Source: Cloeon dipterum
Taxonomy: Eukaryota; Arthropoda; Insecta; Ephemeroptera; Baetidae
DNA: 64,000 nucleotides
Reading direction: 5' to 3'
Assembly: GCF_949628265.1 (NCBI RefSeq)
Contig: NC_088788.1
Location: 32,536,335-32,600,334 of the forward strand
Positions 37,409 to 47,042 of the stretch are shown here, one piece after another; positions within the stretch are counted from its first letter, which is position 1, and each line of letters begins with the position of its first letter. The position numbers were made by a program, and so were the translations under genes. The notes below the pieces were generated by a model, which was not told where the DNA came from, ran no database searches, and saw nothing but the letters and a program-made list of their open reading frames with translations.

Positions 37409-38530
37409 TATAACGTTGTTTAGTTCATTGGCTTAAGATTAAATCAGACACGTAATTATTCGAAAAGAGAATAATTTATTTTAATTTTTTTATTACTCTA
37501 TTCCTTCCACTATGTCCCCTACACACAAGCGCTATCAAAATTTGAATTGTATAAGTTTCGCGCGAACCAATGTATTGTGAATTTTCGCTGTAAGAGTGCA
37601 CCTTCGCCTATATTTAAAATAGACGAACCTATACCCTGAGCAGGCACTAAGTGGGGGCGAGTGCATATGTATTCGCCTGCAAGTAAATTTGTGAGAAGCC
37701 CAAACCCCTTGACTGGCGAAGCACACATCGTGTAGATGGTGTGCATTCAGCCAACTTGCGACTTCTATTCTGAGTCGGATCCGATTTAACTGTTAAGCTG
37801 TACTACTACGTAAGTTACAGTTTTAATCTTTGGGCTTCCTATTTTCCCAAGTGACTTCTGGGCACTTGATTTATTTTTGGCCGCTTTCTGACAAATTTCT
37901 TGTAACCTCAGGTGCCCTGCGGGGCCGTTCTGTACTGTTTGAATCGACGGCCTGCGAAGCCTTCCCGGGCGTCGTACGGGCGGCGGGTTTGGACCCTCGA
38001 CACCCTGAGTCCACCCAGGACCATCTACCCGGTCCTCGCCGTGCAGCCACAGCGACCACTATACATTGTGAGCAACAGGAGAACTTCGACTACAATTGTT
38101 TTGTGATTGGAACTCGACCTTTCTTACAGTGATGAGTACGAAATAATGTTTTTGATAGCGCAAAATTTCACACCACGATTGTTAAACCCCTACTAACCTC
38201 TTCCTTTTTTTTAATACTTGCCAAGACAAAAGATGACACATCACCATACAATATTTAGTCTTTTGTAATAAACTGGCAGCAGTATATTTTTCATTTTCTT
38301 GAAGTGTCGCTAGTCTCATTTTCTTTGTTTCACCCGGAAATTTGAATTTCGTGTCAATTAGATTTACGAATCGGATGGCCGCAGCGAACCCTTGAACTTG
38401 ATTTGATTTAAATCCTGGATGAGAATTCAGTTGCGTACCTTTTGCTTATTTAAGGTTAGAATTTAAATAAATAAGCTGGCATTCCTTACTTTTCAACTAA
38501 AATTTTGATTAATGGCATTTGGCCATTAGA
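37409..38530 (+). repeat. 5' LTR
   Basis: 1,122 bp. It contains an AATAAA at 38,267-38,272 that may serve polyadenylation. Near its end is a perfect 7-bp inverted repeat (TAATGGC-ATTTG-GCCATTA). Short open frames inside it recur exactly in the 3' LTR because the LTRs match; they are not genes. Confidence 0.95.
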
Positions 38531-38552
38531 TGGCATCCCTTATGGCATCCCT
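38531..38552 (+). other. primer binding site candidate, duplicated
   Basis: Directly after the LTR lies TGGCATCCCT, beginning with the TGG expected to pair with a tRNA 3' CCA. The same ten bases repeat 12 bp later (38,543-38,552). Which tRNA primes cannot be decided by eye. The remaining leader (38,553-38,949) shows nothing distinct. Confidence 0.6.
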
Positions 38553-38949
38553 TGAATTTGTCAAATGCGACATTCGGTTCCCTAAAGTAATTTGAATTCT
38601 TCTATTTATAAAGTGCATTTTCTTGGACATTTCAATTCCCATTATTGAAATTTTTGGCTGACTACAAATTGTTGCGTTGCGATCCTGTTGCAGTTTTGTG
38701 TAAATTTCTTGCGTTAGTAGCATTACATTAATTGCGAGTGCGTTGAGAAATTTGTTGAATTTTGTTGAGTCGTGGAATGCGAGATTAGGGGCGAACTTCC
38801 ATTGTAAATTCCTCTCTAGATCGTAATTTTCGATTTCGTTGTCGTTTATTCAATTTAATTCTAAGGCAGAGTTTGAATTGATTTTTAGATTTTGTGTGTG
38901 CATTCATTTAATTTTGATTGTTGATTTAAAGATTTAGTTTGAGTTCAAG

Positions 38950-40707
38950 ATGGAACGGCTGAACATTGAGTTTGACCGTTTGACAGATGATTATGTTAAG
39001 CTAGAATGTGAGTTCCGTGGTATTGAGATCGGAGACAAAACTCTGAAAACTTTGAGAGACGAATTGAAAACCGCGCGCGCTGCAGTTCTTGCGGGTGAAA
39101 TCGAGGAAATCAAAGTTACAGATGTAGCCGAGATTACCGACGAGCTTGCGAGGCTGACGACTAGTGTAGAGAATGTGAAAACGTGGGCGAAATCAGCTGC
39201 TTCAGGGCAGAATCAAACGGAGATGCGGAAGGTGAAAACGCATATTGCATTTTTTCGCGACCGACTTTGCAGACTATTTCCCCCTGAAGATGCGGTTAAA
39301 ACAACTCAAAATATCCAGTTTTTGAGGCAGCATTTAGAGAGAGCTTACGCGCGCGGGTGCAAAGGTAACGTGGATGAGCAAAAGCAACAGGGTGGGTCGG
39401 GAGTGACAGCTGGACCTGTCGACCGCCAAGAACAGCAACTAAATTTGTCGATTCAGATTTTGGGAGCCGGGGACTCGGATGATGATGAAGAGAGCGAGGG
39501 CAATGCAAACAACGCGCGTGAAGAGAACGCGGTTGCGGCGCACTCGACGCCTCAAGGCAGGGCAAAATTAACCGCAGGGTCACTTTTGTACATGCCGATG
39601 ATTGTAGATGAAGAGTCGAAACAACCAATTCCGATTTTGGCAAGCGATGGACAGGCCAAGGTGTGGCCTATCACGGAGTCGTTGACAGAATCGCGGAAAC
39701 GAGGGAAAGTTATTTCGGTCCGGGACTGGAAATTGAAATTTGACGGAGATTCTAAATCTGAGTTAAGTTTCGCCGAGTTTCTGCGCGAATTCGAGTTGAA
39801 GAAGAGCGAGAGTAATTTGACTGATCGCGAGATTTGGTTGGCCGCGCACAACTTGTTCGTGGGACAAGCGAGAACTTGGTTCATGGCGAACCGCGAGTGT
39901 TGGAGTTCGTGGGCTGATTTTGTACCGGATTTCTTGCAGAATTTTAAACCTCCGAATTATGACGAGCGATTGTGGCATCAACTTAGATTGCGAACGCAGG
40001 GAGTAGATGAACGTTTGAATATTTATGTGGCTGAGATGAAGCAGAGTTTTTCACTGCTAGCGAAACCGCCGAGTGACGCGGAGAAGCTCGAGTTCATTAT
40101 TGCGCGTTTGAATCCAGTTTCATTGGATAAATTGCCACTCGAGGATATTCATTCATTGCACGATTTAGTCAGGGAGGGACTGAAACTGGAGAAGGTCCAG
40201 TGTAGAATTCAGACATACAAGGAGCCGCAAACTCCAGAAAATCCCGTCGAGCCAAAATTAGTGTATAGATACGAGGAGAAAAAGCGAGCGAACGAGAAAA
40301 AGACAAACGAGAAGAAAGCGTGCGCGATTGCGAGCGAAAAGAAGCAGCAGCAGGCGGCTTCTGCGAGTGAAGGCGCGGCGCGACAAACTGAAGGGAAAGA
40401 CAAGAAATTGAACTATGTGCCGGGTTTAGCAAAACCAAATCCATTGTTTGTGCGAAATGCGACTGCAGAGAGTGCAGACAGAGTGTGCTGGAATTGCCGT
40501 AAACCGGGACATAGATTTGTTTATTGTCCTTCTAACGTAGCAAATAAATTTTGTTACTCTTGTGGGAAGTCAGGTGTGGTTAAGTCAAAGTGTACGAATG
40601 AGAGATGCAGTCAAATGGCAAAAAACGTGCCAAGGGGCCCGACCGATACGAGCACTTCGTCGCCGCGGCCCGCTGTCAAACAAGACGGGAATGGAAGTGC
40701 CATGTAG
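38950..40707 (+). CDS. gag: retrotransposon gag
   Basis: Structural polyprotein of 585 aa that should form the particle and bind the element RNA. The N-terminal third is charged and predicted coiled (LKTLRDELKTARAAV), followed by an acidic linker. A capsid-like region (about 240-400) contains WLAAHNLFVGQARTWF, typical of gypsy gag. A basic Lys/Glu-rich segment precedes two Cys knuckles. The first (CWNCRKPGHRFVYC, about residue 513) is a canonical CCHC. The second (CYSCGKSGVVKSKC) has Val where the His should be. It ends at TAG 40,705 and overlaps pol by 103 nt in the -1 frame. Confidence 0.93.
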   Translation: MERLNIEFDRLTDDYVKLECEFRGIEIGDKTLKTLRDELKTARAAVLAGEIEEIKVTDVAEITDELARLTTSVENVKTWAKSAASGQNQTEMRKVKTHIAFFRDRLCRLFPPEDAVKTTQNIQFLRQHLERAYARGCKGNVDEQKQQGGSGVTAGPVDRQEQQLNLSIQILGAGDSDDDEESEGNANNAREENAVAAHSTPQGRAKLTAGSLLYMPMIVDEESKQPIPILASDGQAKVWPITESLTESRKRGKVISVRDWKLKFDGDSKSELSFAEFLREFELKKSESNLTDREIWLAAHNLFVGQARTWFMANRECWSSWADFVPDFLQNFKPPNYDERLWHQLRLRTQGVDERLNIYVAEMKQSFSLLAKPPSDAEKLEFIIARLNPVSLDKLPLEDIHSLHDLVREGLKLEKVQCRIQTYKEPQTPENPVEPKLVYRYEEKKRANEKKTNEKKACAIASEKKQQQAASASEGAARQTEGKDKKLNYVPGLAKPNPLFVRNATAESADRVCWNCRKPGHRFVYCPSNVANKFCYSCGKSGVVKSKCTNERCSQMAKNVPRGPTDTSTSSPRPAVKQDGNGSAM

Positions 40708-43700
40708 ATCGATTTCGGACAGAGACAATACGCGTGAAAATTGCGGCAATAAAGAATAAATTGCGACAAAATTCACTGCGCGCGAGTGAGAATGAACGAA
40801 AGTTTCAGTCACTTTTGGACGATGACAGATTATTTTTAGACGTATGTGTAGTAAATAAACAACTGACTGCATTGTTGGATTGTGGTGCATCTGTGTGCAT
40901 TGTCGGAGGTCCGGGCATGCCGGTCATCGACCAGTTAGGATTACATATAGACAAGACGAGTGTTAGGCGAGTTGAATTAGCCGACAATTCGTATAATGAA
41001 GTGATAGGGAGCGTAGATTTACCCATCATTTTGGACAATAAATCTTTTTTGATTTCGGCGTTGGTGGTCCCTAAAATTGAACAATCCTTAATTCTAGGCT
41101 TAGATTTTTGGCTAAAAACCGGATTTATTCCTGACGTGAAGAAAGGCACTTGGCATATTTCGTGCGCGGGTGAAAAAGGTAACCAGCCAAAAGCAGCAGC
41201 AGTATTAGCGGATGGTAACAAGTTAGGTGAGCACGACAAAGCTGAATTAGAAACATTTATTGCCGAAATGCGAGATAGTTTTCCAACTAAGTTAGGACGC
41301 GTTCAATTCGAACATCACATCGACACGGGAGACGCAAAACCGGTGAAATGCAAGCAATATTATATTGCTCCACCAGAGCTCGTGGTAATGCACAAAACCG
41401 TTGATGAGTTGCTTGAAATGGACGTGATTGAGGAAGCTAAAAGCCCTTGGAACGCTCCAGGATTTTTTGTGCGGAATGAAGCGAAAGGAACAGAACCAAG
41501 ATTTGTATTAGATTTACGGGAGCTGAATAAAGTTACAACACCTGACGCGTATGCAGTACCGATTTTGGCCACAATTCTTGATCACTTGGGCGAGTTTAAA
41601 TACATTAGCTCGGTTGATTTCCGGAAAAGCTATTGGCAAATACCACTTGATAATGAAAGTAAACCTAAAACAGCCTTTTTCATTCCTCAGAAGGGCCAAT
41701 TTCAGTTTAAAGTAGTGCCATTTGGGGCTATCAACAGTGGTCCAGCTTTCATGAGGGTGTTTGACAAGATTATTGGGAACTCTTGGATCAAAAAGTATCT
41801 TAAGGTATATATAGACGATGTGTTTCTCGGTACGCCGACGCTTGAGTTACATTTTGAGGTGCTTCGAGAATTCTTCCGCTTGATTAGAGAAGCGAATATG
41901 ACTCCAAATTGGGGAAAAAGTAAATTCCTACGTAGTTCAATGAAGATGTTAGGTTATTTATTGGATGAAAACGGGTTACATCCAGATCCGGACAAAATTC
42001 AATCGATTTTGCAACTTAAAAGGCCGGCAAATATTAAAGAGGTTAAAATGTTGCTTGGTGCCATTTCCTATTATAGGCGTTTGATCGATAATTTTAGTAC
42101 CGTTGTTGAACCTTTGACAAGACTTACGCGAAAGAAAAATGCTTTTGAATGGAAATGCGAGCAAGAGGCCGCATTTACATCAATTAGACAGGCACTGATT
42201 AAAGATCCGTTTGTGCGTTTACCAGATTTTACGAGACAATTTATTCTGTCAACTGATGCGTCCGATGTGGGCATTAGCGGCGTTCTTACTCAATTGTTTG
42301 AGGATGGCGAACACCCAGTGTTTTATGTTAGTCGTGTTTTGACTGAAGCCGAGCAGAAGTATCCAACAATACACAAAGAAGCGCTAGCGATAGTTTGGGC
42401 GATCGAGCGGTTGGAGGGTTATCTGGCGTATAATAAATTTTTGCTCTTTACAGACAACAGGCCGCTGAAATTCCTTAAGGACCTCAAAAATCCTAAAGGG
42501 AGATTAGCTAACTGGGTCTATAAATTGCAGAAATACAATTTTGATGTTTACCACAAACCGGGAAAATTAAATGTGGTGCCAGATTTGCTTTCACGTTCAT
42601 TTTCCGCGCCAGTAAAAATGTGCCTCATTGCATCCGACGCGCGCGTAAAGGATAATTGGTATTTGCACTTGTTGCAAAAAGTGCAAACCAATCCCCAAAA
42701 ATTCCCATTATTTAAAGTAGTGAATGGTAAATTGTTCAAAATAGTAAAATCATGGAACCCTTGGGAAGAGTCGTGTTATAAACAAGTCATTCCCAAAGAA
42801 CAAAGAGCCGAAATACTAAACCGATTTCATGCACGCCCTGAAGCAGGTCATTTTGGCTTCACTAAGACGTTTCACAAAATTGCTGAAAATTTTTATTGGC
42901 CCAAAATGCGTGGTGACATTGCGAAGTTCGTGACAAACTGCCACACTTGTTTGGAGCAGAAAGCCAGTCAGTCCGCACAGGCGGGATATATGAGTTCTCA
43001 TCAGGTCGAGAAACCCTGGCAGGTTTTTTCTTCAGATATAGTGGGGGAGTTGCCGCGGAGTTCGAATGGGCATAAATACGTCCTCACACAGCAAGATTTT
43101 TTCTCCAAAATGGTTATTTTAACACCATTGCGAGACGCGACGGCAAAAAGCGTTTGCGCCGCGTTGGAAAAATCATTCTTACTCTACGGCGTGCCAGAGT
43201 TAATGATCCAAGATAACGCAAAGATTTACCAGAGTAAAGATTTTAAAGAGTTAGCCAAGAAATTTAACATTTCCTTGCAGTACACACCGCGATATCACCC
43301 ACAAGCTAATCCTGCTGAGCGAGTTAACCGAGTATTTGAGACAATAATGCGAAGTTTTGTGTCCGACAATCAGAAAGACTGGGATAAATACTTGCAAGAA
43401 ATAGCTTTTGCCATTAACTCTAGTGTACATGAAACGACAAAATATTCGCCTTTTTTCTTAGCATTTGGAAGACAACCGAATTTATACAATTTTGACGCAC
43501 CGCGTGATAATAGTAATGACAAAAATGTAGCAGACCCTGTTGAGAAATATGCCAAGCGTTTTCCCAAATTGAACAAAATATATAAAATAGTTCAAGAATA
43601 TATGCAAGCAGCAAACAGGAAAAATGCGCACCATTACAATTTGAGACGCCGGCCATGCAATTTTCAAGTTGGAGATCTTGTCATGAAAAGAAATTTTGTG

Positions 43701-43871
43701 CTTTCTAAAAAAGGAGAGGGAATGTCAGCTAAATTGTTGCCCACATTTGTCGGTCCATTCGAAATCGTAAATCAAAAATCTCAACACATGTTCACTTTGA
43801 TTGGTGAGAATGGGAATGTTATTGGTGACTTTGATGCAAAGGATTTGAAAAAACATCCTTCTGTGAATTGA
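40605..43871 (+). CDS. pol: retrotransposon pol (protease, reverse transcriptase, RNase H, integrase)
   Basis: The open frame is 1,088 codons from an ATG at 40,605, but it is probably translated by -1 frameshifting from gag at 40,620-40,626. Domains in order: an aspartic protease with DCGAS (about 92-96, in place of the usual DTG/DSG); a reverse transcriptase with YIDD (402-405); an RNase H with STDASD (about 547-552); an integrase with an HHCC zinc-binding N-terminus (about 741-783) and a DDE core (Asp in SSDIVG about 811, IQDNAK about 869, Glu in NPAERVNR about 906); and a GPF module (about 1,050). There is no chromodomain and no internal stop. The frame ends at TGA 43,869-43,871, directly before a hairpin and the polypurine tract. 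Confidence 0.95.
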   Translation: MQSNGKKRAKGPDRYEHFVAAARCQTRREWKCHVDRFRTETIRVKIAAIKNKLRQNSLRASENERKFQSLLDDDRLFLDVCVVNKQLTALLDCGASVCIVGGPGMPVIDQLGLHIDKTSVRRVELADNSYNEVIGSVDLPIILDNKSFLISALVVPKIEQSLILGLDFWLKTGFIPDVKKGTWHISCAGEKGNQPKAAAVLADGNKLGEHDKAELETFIAEMRDSFPTKLGRVQFEHHIDTGDAKPVKCKQYYIAPPELVVMHKTVDELLEMDVIEEAKSPWNAPGFFVRNEAKGTEPRFVLDLRELNKVTTPDAYAVPILATILDHLGEFKYISSVDFRKSYWQIPLDNESKPKTAFFIPQKGQFQFKVVPFGAINSGPAFMRVFDKIIGNSWIKKYLKVYIDDVFLGTPTLELHFEVLREFFRLIREANMTPNWGKSKFLRSSMKMLGYLLDENGLHPDPDKIQSILQLKRPANIKEVKMLLGAISYYRRLIDNFSTVVEPLTRLTRKKNAFEWKCEQEAAFTSIRQALIKDPFVRLPDFTRQFILSTDASDVGISGVLTQLFEDGEHPVFYVSRVLTEAEQKYPTIHKEALAIVWAIERLEGYLAYNKFLLFTDNRPLKFLKDLKNPKGRLANWVYKLQKYNFDVYHKPGKLNVVPDLLSRSFSAPVKMCLIASDARVKDNWYLHLLQKVQTNPQKFPLFKVVNGKLFKIVKSWNPWEESCYKQVIPKEQRAEILNRFHARPEAGHFGFTKTFHKIAENFYWPKMRGDIAKFVTNCHTCLEQKASQSAQAGYMSSHQVEKPWQVFSSDIVGELPRSSNGHKYVLTQQDFFSKMVILTPLRDATAKSVCAALEKSFLLYGVPELMIQDNAKIYQSKDFKELAKKFNISLQYTPRYHPQANPAERVNRVFETIMRSFVSDNQKDWDKYLQEIAFAINSSVHETTKYSPFFLAFGRQPNLYNFDAPRDNSNDKNVADPVEKYAKRFPKLNKIYKIVQEYMQAANRKNAHHYNLRRRPCNFQVGDLVMKRNFVLSKKGEGMSAKLLPTFVGPFEIVNQKSQHMFTLIGENGNVIGDFDAKDLKKHPSVN
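40620..40626 (+). promoter_or_regulatory. -1 ribosomal frameshift signal A AAA AAC
   Basis: The heptamer AAAAAAC sits inside the gag/pol overlap in the correct phase (gag codons A|AAA|AAC; slipping gives AAA|AAA in the pol frame). Eight bases later GGGCC (40,635-40,639) can pair with GGCCC (40,667-40,671), with a nested ACGA/TCGT stem. Site plus spaced structure is the classical arrangement. Confidence 0.8.
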
Positions 43872-43908
43872 TTTTCCATGGGAAAACAGTTCTGTTTCCC
43901 AAGGAAAA
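43872..43908. other. hairpin between the pol stop and the polypurine tract
   Basis: The 18-base left arm (43,872-43,889) pairs with 43,892-43,908 across a TT loop, with one mismatch and one bulged A. The outer stem is TTTTCC/GGAAAA and the inner is TGGGAAA/TTTCCCA plus CAG/CTG. It starts at the base after the pol stop codon. Confidence 0.75.
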
Positions 43909-43917
43909 TTTAGGCAC

Positions 43918-43926
43918 GGGGGGAGG
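43918..43926 (+). other. polypurine tract
   Basis: GGGGGGAGG lies directly before the 3' LTR, the expected plus-strand primer position. This also fixes the LTR start at 43,927. Confidence 0.85.
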
Positions 43927-45048
43927 TATAACGTTGTTTAGTTCATTGGCTTAAGATTAAATCAGACACGTAATTATTCGAAAAGAGAATAATTTATTTT
44001 AATTTTTTTATTACTCTATTCCTTCCACTATGTCCCCTACACACAAGCGCTATCAAAATTTGAATTGTATAAGTTTCGCGCGAACCAATGTATTGTGAAT
44101 TTTCGCTGTAAGAGTGCACCTTCGCCTATATTTAAAATAGACGAACCTATACCCTGAGCAGGCACTAAGTGGGGGCGAGTGCATATGTATTCGCCTGCAA
44201 GTAAATTTGTGAGAAGCCCAAACCCCTTGACTGGCGAAGCACACATCGTGTAGATGGTGTGCATTCAGCCAACTTGCGACTTCTATTCTGAGTCGGATCC
44301 GATTTAACTGTTAAGCTGTACTACTACGTAAGTTACAGTTTTAATCTTTGGGCTTCCTATTTTCCCAAGTGACTTCTGGGCACTTGATTTATTTTTGGCC
44401 GCTTTCTGACAAATTTCTTGTAACCTCAGGTGCCCTGCGGGGCCGTTCTGTACTGTTTGAATCGACGGCCTGCGAAGCCTTCCCGGGCGTCGTACGGGCG
44501 GCGGGTTTGGACCCTCGACACCCTGAGTCCACCCAGGACCATCTACCCGGTCCTCGCCGTGCAGCCACAGCGACCACTATACATTGTGAGCAACAGGAGA
44601 ACTTCGACTACAATTGTTTTGTGATTGGAACTCGACCTTTCTTACAGTGATGAGTACGAAATAATGTTTTTGATAGCGCAAAATTTCACACCACGATTGT
44701 TAAACCCCTACTAACCTCTTCCTTTTTTTTAATACTTGCCAAGACAAAAGATGACACATCACCATACAATATTTAGTCTTTTGTAATAAACTGGCAGCAG
44801 TATATTTTTCATTTTCTTGAAGTGTCGCTAGTCTCATTTTCTTTGTTTCACCCGGAAATTTGAATTTCGTGTCAATTAGATTTACGAATCGGATGGCCGC
44901 AGCGAACCCTTGAACTTGATTTGATTTAAATCCTGGATGAGAATTCAGTTGCGTACCTTTTGCTTATTTAAGGTTAGAATTTAAATAAATAAGCTGGCAT
45001 TCCTTACTTTTCAACTAAAATTTTGATTAATGGCATTTGGCCATTAGA
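43927..45048 (+). repeat. 3' LTR
   Basis: 1,122 bp, the same length as the 5' LTR and matching it wherever I compared. It ends ATTAGA and is followed by the right GTAC duplication at 45,049-45,052. Confidence 0.95.
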
Positions 45049-45052
45049 GTAC
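45049..45052. repeat. target-site duplication GTAC, right copy
   Basis: Matches 37,405-37,408. Confidence 0.8.
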
Positions 45053-45186
45053 AACAGATTACATACAATAATAAAATATTTTTTGCTCTACCTAAGGGTT
45101 AAAGTCCATAAGTGGTATAAAAAACTGTTACACTTTTTATATATCAATCTGTTGCTTTATTTTTAGTGTGAATTTCAAGCCAAATT

Positions 45187-46500
45187 CTACCGGTTGCGGT
45201 GAACATATATAAACTGTTTCGGGTTGATTTGGACAGGATACTGTGTTCTCTTTGAGGGGTAAAGATAATATTTTCTTAAAATTGCCGCAAGGCCCATTTT
45301 TGTTTGAACCAGCGCAACCCGATTACCTGAAAAAATATTCTAATTAGTTCCGATATTTATTTATTAACTCGGAGAAATAAAGTACCGATGCATTTTCTTG
45401 GCCCTTCCCCAAGCGGCATGTGAATAAATTGGTTCTTTTTCAACGCCTCTTTGCCCATAAAACGGTCTGGATTAAACACATCCGAGTCTTGGAAATACTT
45501 TGGATCGTTTTGCAGCGTTTCTTCCACATTTAGTTGAGAGTCCGGGACAATATAATTTGTCGATTAAACTCGCGTCATCATTGCGGCGGGAGGGTATTTT
45601 CTCAGGGTTTCTGGAAATCATGTAGATAGGTTCAATAAAATACACATTTCTGGAGAAAATGGTAAATAAAATGGAAACAATTTATTTTCTCCAGATATTT
45701 GTAGTAATAATTTAAAACCGTATTATCTTTGTAACGGGCAGCGCTCTATACTCTCCATATAAAAACCGGCTATCCGAGAGAAGCAGAAAATAAAAAAGTA
45801 TACTTTGGACAACTGCGTCCAAATATTTCATTGCCTTTAGCGCTTCATAACTGATCTTCCCATCGTGAGCACTCGAAACCAGTTCAATTTCTTCTTGAAC
45901 TTTCCTCTGGAGCTCCGTTTTGACTGCCAGTTCCAAACTGGCGTGGGATATTAAAATTGAAGAAATTTCAAAGCCGGCCATGAAAGTGCTGTCGCTTGCG
46001 CCGTAATATCATCGTGCGAAAATTCTGTAATTTTTTCTTAGAAGGAATCCTGGGACAATGAATGTGTACTTGCGGATGTCCTTGTGATGTACGCCCTCTA
46101 ATTCATTTAATTCATCAATTTCGTTCTTCTTTACGTCATCGTCCGTCTTGATTTCGCCTTTATCCTTAAGCTCGATCAGCAGTTGCATCAAATCGTTCCG
46201 CGTTTCTCCCGTCTTCTTGCGAATGTCAATCACGTTTTGTACCATTTTTCGGAAAAAGTTGGTGCACTCGTCACTGCTAAATTTCCATTCAAATGTCATT
46301 GCCCACTAAAAATTGAGAAAAAATCATAGGGTCTTTGGTATTGTGGTATAGTCAGTTGCTTTTCATGCGCCTGGGAAAAGCAAAATCCCTATAATAGTGC
46401 TTTTAATCCTTTCCAAAGATCCTTCTCAACCAACTTTTTCTCATAGCCCTGAATTTGCTGTCAGGATTGGCTAGCGAATTTCATTTTATGCCGAAAGCGT
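45187..46500 (-). pseudogene. cytochrome P450 E, degenerate and 5'-truncated
   Basis: Remains of exons 4-8 of a P450 of the F-H type, in order and on the - strand. Exon 4 remnant (about 46,390-46,500) has two in-frame stops (AFGIK*NSL… and ALL*). Exon 5 (about 46,010-46,300) is readable (TFEWKFSSDECTNFFRKMV). Exon 6 (about 45,810-46,010) has an indel before the I helix, which reads AGFEISS and lacks the conserved Thr. Exon 7 has a stop near 45,564 in place of the Cys of VCTKNY, lacks about 12 codons (the GTPVIIP region), and its haem loop reads PLGEGPRKCIG, with Leu for the conserved Phe. Exon 8 ends at TAG 45,187. Exons 1-3 were not found. The 3' LTR lies 139 bp beyond its end. Confidence 0.87.
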
Positions 46501-46992
46501 TTTCTGCGACTCACTCAACGCGGCGATTAATAAATTGAGGCGCCAGACGTCACGCTCGAAAATAAACACATTTGGCCGTGCAGCTGCCGCTCTGGAGTTT
46601 TGCTTCGTGAGTAGACATCTCTGGTCAGTGTTCAGGACACGCCAGTTGCTGAATTTCAAGCAAAAACCTCCCACTAATTGTTTTTAAAAGTGGGATAATT
46701 TTTCTGCCATATTAAAGCGCAGAATTAAACACCATAGAATTATTTATTTTATATTGCTTCAAAAATTTTGAAGTTTTTTATTTAGTTTTCAATGCAGCTA
46801 GTTTGAGTAATAATTTAAATCCAGTCAAATATAATTTAAATTAATGTCAAACAAAAAAGCTCACAAACATTTCAGCGACATTTTTTGTAAAAATTTTGAT
46901 TGATATTTAAATTTGTCTTTGATTAAATATATTTCGCCTGAATCAAAAAAATATTCCATTGAAACAGGTGGGTTGCAATTCAAACGACTGAC
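46501..46992. other. spacer between pseudogene E and P450 F
   Basis: AT-rich. The missing exons 1-3 of E would be expected here but are not recognisable. A complement of AATAAA at 46,993-46,998, just past this spacer, is the likely poly(A) signal of F. Confidence 0.45.
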
Positions 46993-47042
46993 TTTATTTA
47001 CACAAATATTTTCCAGGTAGATGACATCCGCACGATATGAAC

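Larger units (their letters stand above)
37409..45048 (+). mobile_element. complete Ty3/gypsy-type LTR retrotransposon, apparently recent
   Basis: The 7,640-bp element has two 1,122-bp LTRs (37,409-38,530 and 43,927-45,048) at a constant offset of 6,518 with no difference seen by eye. It is flanked by GTAC on both sides (37,405-37,408 and 45,049-45,052). Order: LTR, primer binding site, gag, pol (protease, reverse transcriptase, RNase H, integrase), polypurine tract, LTR. Protease-RT-RNase H-integrase order marks the Ty3/gypsy class. There is no env-like frame after pol. Both reading frames are intact, so the copy may be competent, or was very recently. The LTRs begin TATAAC and end ATTAGA, not the usual TG...CA. 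Confidence 0.96.

Noticed and set aside
37519-38132. Open frames of 62-100 codons inside the 5' LTR, repeated exactly at 44,037-44,650
   Set aside because: They recur only because the LTRs match. They overlap each other on both strands and show no protein family features.
43367-43667. Frames of 60-80 codons antisense to pol
   Set aside because: Antisense shadows of the integrase region with AT-rich composition and no own signals.
43872-43926. Space for an env gene after pol
   Set aside because: Only 55 bp lie between the pol stop and the 3' LTR, holding a hairpin and the polypurine tract.
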